A DNA stretch of 11,503 nt from Anaerolineales bacterium. GTDB lineage: Bacteria > Chloroflexota > Anaerolineae > B4-G1 > DUEL01. The stretch's first letter is position 1. Every line of letters starts with the position of its first letter. This document shows positions 1 through 5,835 of this stretch, piece after piece. The notes under the pieces were generated by a model. The model worked only from the letters and a program-made list of their open reading frames with translations. It searched no databases and was not told the DNA's origin. Made by a program: the position numbers and the translations under genes. Where the stretch lies: contig DQUX01000133.1 of assembly GCA_015662065.1 (NCBI GenBank), positions 1-11,503 on the forward strand, read 5' to 3'.

Positions 1-1152
1 CCCCTTCTTGACGATGGCCAGGCCAACGCCGGTGCCAGGGTAGGTATCGACCCCGTGCAGCCGCTCGAAGACGCGGAAGATACGGTCCTGGTCCGCGGGA
101 GGGATGCCGATGCCGTTATCCTCCACCCAGAGACGGACCCTCCCACCCCGCTCCTCGGCCCACACCCGCACCCGGGGCCGTACCCCCTCGGCGATGAACT
201 TGATCCCGTTGGAGAGGAGGTTCTCCACCACCTGGACCAGGACCGAGCGGTGGGCGACGACCTCCGGCAACGGCCCCTCCACCACAACCTGGGCCCCTGT
301 CCGCTGGATCTCGGCCTCTAGTTGCGCTAGCACCTCCCGCACGACCTGCCCCAGGCTCACCCGCCTCAAACGGATCTCCAACCGCCCCACCCGGCTGTAG
401 GCCAGGAGGTCCTGGATCAACCGGTCCATCCGCCGCGCCGCTCGGACGATGCGGTGGGCGTAGTCCTGCCCCCGGGGGCCCAGTCGATCGGCGCAGTCCT
501 CCAGGAGCGCCCGGGCGAAGCCCTGGATGGCCCGTAGGGGCGCCCGCAGGTCGTGGGAGACGGAGTAGGCGAAGGCCTTCAGTTCCTCGTTGGCCTCCTC
601 CAGCCGCGCGGCCGTGGTCTCCAATCGCCGGTTCGCCACCTGCAGGTCCTCCAGGAGGCCGGTCAAGGTGGTGTTGAGCCGCTCCACCTCGGCCATCCGC
701 TGCTCCAGCGCCTGGTATCGCCAGATGTTCCCCAGGACAGGGGCCAGGTAACTGGCGGCCGTGCTCACCAGCCGCTGCTCCTCCGCCAGTCGATCGGGCG
801 GACAGCGGCTGAGCAGGCAGAGCGTGCCGAAAAGCTGCTGCTCGACAGAGATGGGAATGACGTAGCGGCAGGGGTCCCTCTCCGACGGCACGGCGACCCC
901 TTGCTCCCCCAGCCATCGCCACGGGTCCAGCCCCAGCGGCAGGCGCGAGTCGGCGGGCAGATCGAAGCCGTGAACCTGGACCAACCACAGCTCCCGCCGG
1001 GATCGCTCGGCGATGAAGAGCGCCGCCAGCCTCGGCTCCACCGCCTCCACCAGCCAACCCATAAAGGCGGCCGTCTCCCGGGTCAGGTCCAGCGTCGCAC
1101 CGACGACCAGGCCGAGTTGATATAACTGTTCCAGCCGCCGGTCCCCCTCCAT
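1..1152 (-). CDS. GAF-type sensor histidine kinase (3' end outside window)
   Basis: Sensor histidine kinase, expected to autophosphorylate on His and pass the phosphate to a receiver domain. The frame is open from ATG at 1152 to the left edge (384 codons visible). Residues about 5-165 look like a GAF sensor domain and no membrane segment is seen, so it is probably cytoplasmic. A heptad-rich linker spans about 165-195. The H-box SVSHDLRAP has its His at 200. The N-box ENLLSN covers 310-315, the G1 box DNGIGIP 345-351, and the G2 box GTGVGLAI 373-380. Only the last few dozen residues should be missing. It is the last visible gene of the minus-strand operon, 35 bp after the KaiC-like gene, with a weak AAAGGG ribosome site. 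The sensed signal is unknown. The KaiC-like protein and the receiver protein are obvious candidate partners, but the receiver lacks the standard phosphoacceptor Asp. Confidence 0.93.
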   Translation of the reverse strand, partial: MEGDRRLEQLYQLGLVVGATLDLTRETAAFMGWLVEAVEPRLAALFIAERSRRELWLVQVHGFDLPADSRLPLGLDPWRWLGEQGVAVPSERDPCRYVIPISVEQQLFGTLCLLSRCPPDRLAEEQRLVSTAASYLAPVLGNIWRYQALEQRMAEVERLNTTLTGLLEDLQVANRRLETTAARLEEANEELKAFAYSVSHDLRAPLRAIQGFARALLEDCADRLGPRGQDYAHRIVRAARRMDRLIQDLLAYSRVGRLEIRLRRVSLGQVVREVLAQLEAEIQRTGAQVVVEGPLPEVVAHRSVLVQVVENLLSNGIKFIAEGVRPRVRVWAEERGGRVRLWVEDNGIGIPPADQDRIFRVFERLHGVDTYPGTGVGLAIVKKG

Positions 1153-1187
1153 ACCGCCCGCCCTTTCACGAACCACACGCCACGACC

Positions 1188-2606
1188 TCACGTCTCCAGG
1201 ACGGAGAAAGCACCCGATATAGGTCCCCCAACTCGGGGCCCCGTCTCCTCGGTGATGAGGTATTCCCGGACCTCGTTGCTGTGACTGCTGCCCCGGGCGC
1301 TGAGGACGGTGATGGCGCGGCGGATCTCAGACTCCGCCGGCACGTACCGGATCAGGATCACGTTGTCGGCGATGTGGGATACCCCGCGCCCGGTGAGAGT
1401 CAGCCCGCTGCCGAACATCTGGCCGACCTCGTAGGTCAGCAGGGCGGTGATCCCTCGGTTCTTGAACCACTGGACGAGGGAGTAGACGTAGTTGAAGAAA
1501 CGGTCCCCATCCCACCGGGCGCCGGCCTCGAAGTCACCGATGCTATCTATCACTACCCGGCGGGCCCCGACCCGCTCCACCACCTCGACGATCTGGAGCA
1601 TATGCTCGTCCACATCCAGCTCCACCGGCGAGGTGTAGAACATATCCACCAGCCCCTGCTCCTGCAGCGTTTCCACGTCGAAGCCGAAGTTGCGGGCGAT
1701 CTGGGCCAGTTGGTTGGGATCCTCCTGGAAGGAGATGTGCGTCCCTGGCTCGCCTCGACGGGCGCCGTTTAGCAGGAAGTGCAAGCTCGTCACCGTCTTA
1801 CCCGCGCCGGGGTCGCCCGCCACCAGCGCGGTCGTGCCCCGCAGCAGCCCCCCGTGCAGGAGCTCATCCAGCCCGGCGATGCCCGTCGGCACCCGCTCCC
1901 GGCTGGCGGTGTAGACGGCCGGAGCGGGGGGGGTGACGAACCGGGGGAAGATGGTGATGCCATCGGAGGTGATGCGGAAGGTATGCTTGCCGGAGAGGTA
2001 GTCGCTACCGCGCAGCTTGCGCACCCGCAGGCAGCGGTAGTCCCGCAGGCCGACGGGCCGGTTGGAGAGCTCAATGATGCCATCGACGATAGCCATCTCC
2101 GGGACGGTGACCATCTCGTCCGCCCCATACTCCCCCACCAGGAGGGTGGTGCACGGCATCGTCGCCAGAGTGGCGGCGAGCCGGTATAAGGCACGCCGCA
2201 ACTCCGCCTCGGACTCGCTCACATCATGGATCGCCTTGAAACTGTCCACGACCAGAAGGCTGGGCTGATGCTTCAGCACCAGTTCGGCCACCCGGTCCAG
2301 CCCCTTCTCGCCGTTTCCCTTCAACAACATCGGGCCGATGTCCTCGTAGACCACTGCGGTCCCCACCTTATCCAGGTCGAAGAAGGAAAACCCCTGGGCG
2401 AAGCGGATGAGGCGGGCCATCGGCTCAGAGACAGTGGTGATGACGAGGGCCTTATCCTGAGGCGTGGCGTTGCCGTAGACGATCTGGCTGACCAGGATCG
2501 TCTTGCCACTGCCCGGCACGCCACTGATGAGCAAAGTGCTGTTCCGCGGAAGTCCGCCGTTCAGGATGCCGTCCAGGTGGGGTACATACGTGGGAATTCG
2601 TTCCAT
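1188..2606 (-). CDS. Double-domain KaiC-like / RecA-superfamily ATPase
   Basis: Protein of 472 residues with two KaiC/RadA-type P-loop ATPase domains in tandem. Domain 1 has Walker A GVPGSGKT at 29-36 and a Walker B-like LLVVD ending at Asp121. Domain 2 has Walker A GDPGAGKT at 264-271 and VVID ending at Asp354. The domain 2 acidic pair is E295-D296 (QED); domain 1 has a single Glu61 at the matching place. The C-terminal segment from about 407 (GVSHIADNVILIRY) aligns with the KaiC CII region but lacks the Ser-Thr pair that cyanobacterial KaiC autophosphorylates. It is therefore better called a KaiC-like signalling ATPase than a clock protein. An in-frame start 10 codons upstream exists, but ATG at 2606 is preferred: GGAGG lies 9 nt upstream, inside the end of the receiver gene, 4 bp away. 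That spacing suggests translational coupling. The partner and output are unknown. Confidence 0.9.
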   Translation of the reverse strand: MERIPTYVPHLDGILNGGLPRNSTLLISGVPGSGKTILVSQIVYGNATPQDKALVITTVSEPMARLIRFAQGFSFFDLDKVGTAVVYEDIGPMLLKGNGEKGLDRVAELVLKHQPSLLVVDSFKAIHDVSESEAELRRALYRLAATLATMPCTTLLVGEYGADEMVTVPEMAIVDGIIELSNRPVGLRDYRCLRVRKLRGSDYLSGKHTFRITSDGITIFPRFVTPPAPAVYTASRERVPTGIAGLDELLHGGLLRGTTALVAGDPGAGKTVTSLHFLLNGARRGEPGTHISFQEDPNQLAQIARNFGFDVETLQEQGLVDMFYTSPVELDVDEHMLQIVEVVERVGARRVVIDSIGDFEAGARWDGDRFFNYVYSLVQWFKNRGITALLTYEVGQMFGSGLTLTGRGVSHIADNVILIRYVPAESEIRRAITVLSARGSSHSNEVREYLITEETGPRVGGPISGAFSVLET

Positions 2607-2610
2607 AAGT

Positions 2611-3006
2611 TTATACCTCCTCATCCGCGGCCACACCGGCCAGCAGACAGTGAACGGTGCTCAGGAGTACCTCCGGGCGGATGGGCTTCAGTAGAAAGCC
2701 GTCGGCACCCACCTGGGCGGCCCGCTCCTCGGCCAGGAGCAGGGTGAAGAAGAGCACCGGGATATGCCGGGTGACAGGGTCCCTCTTGAGCCGCCGACAG
2801 ACCTGGAAGCCGTCCAGGGTAGGCAGCAGCGTCTCTAGGATCACCAACGCGGGCGGGCGATGCCGGGCTCGCTCCAGCACATCCGCGCCGTCGTCGACGA
2901 ACTCCAGTTCAAAGCGGCCCTCCAGGGCCTGTGCCAGGGCACGGCGCATGAAAGGATCTCGTTCAGCTATAAGGATAAGTGGGCGGTCGCTGTCCGCACG
3001 TTCCAT
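2611..3006 (-). CDS. Stand-alone response-regulator receiver protein, non-canonical active site
   Basis: Protein of 131 residues consisting of a single CheY-like receiver domain without an output domain. The fold signature is clear: ILIAERDP near 11-18, the LLPTLDG turn at 60-66, switch Thr at 88 (VLFFT), and conserved Lys108 in FLLKP. The phosphoacceptor position, four residues before the conserved Pro62, is Glu58 (ILETLLP) instead of Asp, and the second acidic-pocket residue is Arg16. Such receivers usually cannot be phosphorylated in the normal way, and Glu can imitate the active state; this is inference from the family. It is the first gene of the minus-strand operon, 4 bp before the KaiC-like gene, whose ribosome site it contains. 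ATG at 3006 has a modest GGAAGG site 11 nt upstream. It may be a constitutively active partner of the KaiC-like ATPase. Confidence 0.9.
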   Translation of the reverse strand: MERADSDRPLILIAERDPFMRRALAQALEGRFELEFVDDGADVLERARHRPPALVILETLLPTLDGFQVCRRLKRDPVTRHIPVLFFTLLLAEERAAQVGADGFLLKPIRPEVLLSTVHCLLAGVAADEEV

Positions 3007-3081
3007 ATCGCAATCTACCTTCCGCTCCTACCCCCTGCCATCTCGCTGCCACGGGCGTAGGGGATGGCTCACAGAGGACCA

Positions 3082-3147
3082 CACAGCAAAAAGGCGCGCC
3101 AGAGGGTGGTTCGGCACGCCACTTTGCTCCGTGCCTCACAGCAAACC
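3082..3147 (-). promoter_or_regulatory. Bistable leader RNA: H-type pseudoknot versus terminator-like hairpin
   Basis: This lies in the leader of the receiver/KaiC/kinase operon, starting about 14 nt after the predicted transcription start. On the minus strand, TTTGCT (3145-3140) pairs with AGCAAA (3128-3123), and GGCACG (3135-3130), inside that loop, pairs with CGTGCC (3118-3113). This makes a compact H-type pseudoknot with loops of 4, 1 and 4 nt. Alternatively GGCGTGCC (3120-3113) pairs with GGCGCGCC (3100-3093), and AGCAAA can pair with a second TTTGCT (3090-3085). That gives a long hairpin with a run of five U. The two folds exclude each other. I recognise no known riboswitch class in it. 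Confidence 0.5.
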
Positions 3148-3165
3148 ATAATAGCGATCGAGGAA

Positions 3166-3194
3166 ATTATAACATGTTCATCCCACAACGCCAA
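3166..3194 (-). promoter_or_regulatory. Sigma-70-type promoter of the receiver/KaiC/kinase operon
   Basis: On the minus strand the -35 is TTGGCG (3194-3189), the spacer is 17 bp, and the -10 is a perfect TATAAT (3171-3166) preceded by TG at the extended -10 position. The expected start is near 3159, leaving a leader of about 150 nt before the receiver gene. Confidence 0.7.
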
Positions 3195-3339
3195 TAGCAC
3201 AACCGTACGGGTTTAAGGCCCGATGTCCTCGGTCGTCCGCCTCCCCTGAATCGCTGAAGCCTCTGAAAAACGCTGAGAACGCTGAAAGCCCGCCTCGCAG
3301 GCTCTCTACAGCCTCCGTAGGAAGGTTCGGCTGAGGCAG

Positions 3340-3391
3340 TAGCGCCGGAATCCCACTCCGGCGCGCCCGCGAACAGGGATTCGCTGGCTCC
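3340..3391 (+). repeat. Double-hairpin palindromic repeat, copy 1 (decayed)
   Basis: A 52-nt unit with 49 of 52 positions identical to 9535-9586. It consists of two adjacent inverted repeats. All three differences from the other copy fall in hairpin stem positions and weaken pairing here, so this is the more decayed copy. It lies in a gene-free stretch (about 3200-3540), next to a transposase remnant. Confidence 0.85.
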
Positions 3392-3418
3392 TCTACAGAA
3401 AAAGGAGGCGCCTCAATT

Positions 3419-3541
3419 TCCAGGACATTAGCAAAGAAACTGGCAAGTGTCAAGCCGGGCACCCTGTTCGTCGGTGTGGACCTGGCCCTGGACCACGAGG
3501 TGGCGGTGGTGCCCACGGAGCAGGAGGAGCAACAGGCTTGA
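3419..3541 (+). pseudogene. Remnant of a transposase N-terminus, IS110-like
   Basis: This reading frame has no start codon. It gives a short peptide containing VKPGTLFVGVDLALDHEVAV, then a few Gln/Glu-rich residues and a stop at 3539-3541. The LFVGVDLALDH pattern resembles the first DEDD/RuvC-like strand of IS110-family transposases (compare YIGIDWSERKH in the element at 9610-10506). Everything downstream is missing, so if this is a transposase only about 40 residues remain. Together with copy 1 of the palindromic repeat it suggests that 3200-3541 is mobile-element debris. The stop codon overlaps the -35 box of the thrS promoter. Identification is by pattern recognition only; a chance open frame is possible. 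Confidence 0.4.
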
Positions 3542-3565
3542 CAACAGGCGAAAGCAGGCTATAAT
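3538..3565 (+). promoter_or_regulatory. Consensus promoter of the T-box/thrS unit
   Basis: TTGACA (3538-3543), a 16-bp spacer, then TATAAT (3560-3565). Both hexamers match the sigma-70 consensus perfectly. The expected start is near 3572, just before the T-box Stem I. A strong promoter fits a gene controlled mainly by attenuation. Confidence 0.85.
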
Positions 3566-3571
3566 AGAAAT

Positions 3572-3840
3572 ACAATCAAGCGCACCAACGCGTTGACCGG
3601 GACGAGTACCCGCCTGGGAAGGCCCCAGAGAGGGGAGGTCATTGGCTGAAAGCCTCCCTGTCCGGACGGCGGGGAAAACCCCCCGGGAGTGGGCCCCTCA
3701 AATCGCCCCCGGCGAGAGTATGGGGCTCCGGGAAGGCCCGTTATCGCCTCAGAGTGCGGCGGCGGAAGTTCCGCCGGCCGAACTTGGGTGGAACCACGTG
3801 GGAACCCCCGCGCCCCAAGGCGCGGGGGTGTTTCTATTTT
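3572..3840 (+). promoter_or_regulatory. T-box riboswitch, threonine-specific (ACC specifier)
   Basis: T-box leader that reads the charging state of tRNA-Thr and controls readthrough into thrS. Stem I is visible. CCGGG (3597-3601) pairs with CCCGG (3682-3686), and CCCGCC (3609-3614) pairs with GGCGGG (3668-3673). Between these helices an internal loop holds AGTA (3605-3608) opposite GAAA followed by ACC (3678-3680), the Thr specifier codon. The distal AGAGAGG element lies near 3628. A Stem III-like hairpin GGCGG/CCGCC spans 3761-3775. The T-box TGGGTGGAACCACG is at 3785-3798; its TGGA would pair with a tRNA ending UCCA, implying a U discriminator. The intrinsic terminator follows. The specifier agrees with the gene downstream. 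Confidence 0.95.
3805..3840 (+). terminator. T-box intrinsic terminator
   Basis: CCCCCGCGCC (3805-3814), a CCAA loop and GGCGCGGGGG (3819-3828) form a perfect 10-bp stem followed by a U-rich tract ending TTTT at 3840. In T-box logic it forms when tRNA-Thr is charged. Uncharged tRNA stabilises the competing antiterminator built around 3785-3798. Confidence 0.93.
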
Positions 3841-4042
3841 GACAATGTCACATGATGCTCTGAGGGGATCTGTGCCCCCCGACTTTGGCTGAGATCGGAG
3901 CCTTCAAAGCGAGGGCTTTATGTTAACGTCATTGTCAGGCTGTATTTAGGGAAGGAGGTGATCGAGATAACCAACGATGGCGCCGGCACTGCCGGCACAG
4001 TCAGACATAGCCCAAACCCGATCACCCCTGAGGAGGGGAGAA
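3841..4042 (+). other. Second leader segment between T-box terminator and thrS
   Basis: About 200 nt without a convincing gene. TGACAATG (3840-3847) and CATTGTCA (3930-3937) form an 8-bp inverted repeat 82 nt apart. AAGGAGGTGATC (3952-3963) matches the complement of the 16S rRNA 3' tail over 12 nt, but no good start codon lies at normal spacing. The next in-frame ATG for thrS (3977) is 18 nt beyond the GGAGG core. Confidence 0.5.
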
Positions 4043-5830
4043 ATGTCCGACCAATATCGGCATGAGAACGACCATCTACACCGCATCCGCCACTCGGCGG
4101 CCCACGTGATGGCCCAGGCGGTGCTGGAGAAGTTTCCCGAGGGCAAGGTCGCCATCGGGCCGGCCATCGAGACCGGCTTCTATTACGACTTCGACCTCCC
4201 CCGGCCGCTGACGCCGGAGGACCTAGAGGAGATCGAGGCCCGGATGCGGGAGATCATCACCGAGGGGTACGACTTCGTCTACCAGGAGGTAGACGAGGAA
4301 GAGGCTCGCCACATCTTCTCCGATCAGCCCTACAAGCTGGAGCTGATCGAGGACATCCTCGCCGGTGGGCTGGACGAGCACGGCCAGCCGCCGGAGGGCA
4401 AGCCGACCCTCTCTATCTACCGGCACGGCCCCTTTGTAGACCTGTGCCGGGGGCCCCACGTGGCCAACACCCGCGAGATCAACCCAGACGCGGTCAAGCT
4501 GCTCAGCGTCGCCGGGGCATACTGGCGGGGGGACGAGCAGAGGCCGATGCTCCAGCGCATCTACGGCACGGCCTGGGAGACGGCCCAGGAACTGGAGCAG
4601 TTCCTCGCCTGGCGAGAGGAGGTGGAGAAGCGGGACCACCGGCGGCTGGTCCGGGAGCTGGACCTGCTCAGCTTCCACGAGGAGGGCGGCCCAGGACTGG
4701 CCTACTGGCACCCCAAGGGAGGCCGTATCCGCCAGGTCATCGAGGACTTCTGGCGGGCCCGCCACCGGGAGGGAGGCTACGAGATCGTCTTCACCCCCCA
4801 CATCGGCAAGGCCGAGCTGTGGCAGCAATCCGGTCACCTGGATTTCTACCGGGAGAGCATGTACGCCCCGATGGATGTCGAGGGGATGGAGTACTTCCTG
4901 AAGCCGATGAACTGCCCCTTCCACATCCTGATGTACAAGACCCGGCTCCGTTCCTATCGGGAGCTGCCGATGCGGTGGGCGGAGCTGGGGACGGTCTACC
5001 GGTATGAGCGGAGCGGTGTGCTCCACGGGCTGATGCGGGTGCGCGGTTTCACCCAGGACGACGCCCATATCTTCTGCACGCCCCAGCAGATCGAGGGGGA
5101 GGTGCTGCGGGTGCTGCGGTTCTCGCTGGACATCCTGCGGGCCTTCGGCTTCTCCGAGTTCCAGATTTACCTCTCCACGATGCCGAAGAAACACGTGGGG
5201 GAGCCGGCCCAGTGGGAGCAGGCCCAAGAGAGCCTGCGGAAGGCCATCGAGGCGGAGGGGCTGCCCTACGAGGTGGATGAGGGCGGCGGGGCGTTCTACG
5301 GCCCCAAGATCGACATCCACATCAAGGACGCCCTAGGCCGCACCTGGCAGTTGACAACGATCCAGTTCGACTTCAACCTGCCGGAGCGGTTCGACCTGGC
5401 CTATGTGGGGGAGGACGGGAAGGAACACCGCCCCTATATGGTCCACCGGGCGCTCCTGGGAAGCCTGGAGCGGTTCTTCGGCATCCTGGTGGAGCACTAC
5501 GGCGGGGCCTTCCCGGTGTGGCTCGCGCCTGTGCAGGCGGTCCTCATCCCCATCGCCGACCGGCACGTGGAGTACGCCTACGACGTGGCGGAGAGGCTCC
5601 GGGCGGCGGGGCTGCGGGTCGAGGTGAACGACTCCGGGGAGCGGATGCAGGCCAAGATCCGGGACGCCCAGATGGAGAAGATCCCCTACATGCTGGTCGT
5701 GGGCGACCGGGAGGCGGAGGCCGGGCAGGTCAACTTACGCCGCCGGGACGGGGAGAAACCCGGGGCGATGTCTGTGGATGATTTCACCCGGCTGGCCCAG
5801 GAGGCGGTGGAGGAACGGAGGCTGCTGTAA
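4043..5830 (+). CDS. thrS: Threonine--tRNA ligase, without TGS domain
   Basis: Class II threonyl-tRNA synthetase, which charges tRNA-Thr in the cytoplasm. It has 595 residues from ATG 4043, preceded by AGGAGG 6 nt upstream. An in-frame ATG at 3977 would add 22 unconserved residues and is less likely. The protein begins at the editing domain: H17 and H21 (RHSAAH) and C135/H139 (CRGPH) match the Ser-Thr-tRNA editing residues. The N-terminal TGS/N1 region present in E. coli ThrRS is absent. The catalytic core carries the zinc ligands C291 (MNCPFH), H342 (DDAH) and H468 (VHR), motif 2 around 320-342 and motif 3 around 468-486. The C-terminal anticodon-binding domain runs from about 497. Control is by the T-box at 3572-3840. 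Its stop lies 5 bp from the stop of the convergent ATPase gene, with no terminator between. Confidence 0.97.
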   Translation: MSDQYRHENDHLHRIRHSAAHVMAQAVLEKFPEGKVAIGPAIETGFYYDFDLPRPLTPEDLEEIEARMREIITEGYDFVYQEVDEEEARHIFSDQPYKLELIEDILAGGLDEHGQPPEGKPTLSIYRHGPFVDLCRGPHVANTREINPDAVKLLSVAGAYWRGDEQRPMLQRIYGTAWETAQELEQFLAWREEVEKRDHRRLVRELDLLSFHEEGGPGLAYWHPKGGRIRQVIEDFWRARHREGGYEIVFTPHIGKAELWQQSGHLDFYRESMYAPMDVEGMEYFLKPMNCPFHILMYKTRLRSYRELPMRWAELGTVYRYERSGVLHGLMRVRGFTQDDAHIFCTPQQIEGEVLRVLRFSLDILRAFGFSEFQIYLSTMPKKHVGEPAQWEQAQESLRKAIEAEGLPYEVDEGGGAFYGPKIDIHIKDALGRTWQLTTIQFDFNLPERFDLAYVGEDGKEHRPYMVHRALLGSLERFFGILVEHYGGAFPVWLAPVQAVLIPIADRHVEYAYDVAERLRAAGLRVEVNDSGERMQAKIRDAQMEKIPYMLVVGDREAEAGQVNLRRRDGEKPGAMSVDDFTRLAQEAVEERRLL

Positions 5831-5835
5831 CTCTA

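Noticed and set aside
116..1057. 313-codon minus-strand open frame in the kinase region
   Set aside because: Out-of-frame shadow; the frame starting at 1152 contains all histidine kinase boxes, while this one is Gly/Ala/Arg-rich low-complexity sequence.
3178..3516. 112-codon minus-strand frame in the 3200-3540 gap
   Set aside because: It crosses the palindromic repeat and the operon promoter, has no homology that I recognise and no ribosome site.
4223..5320. 365-codon open frame antisense to thrS
   Set aside because: GC-rich antisense shadow without recognisable domains, fully inside a conserved gene.
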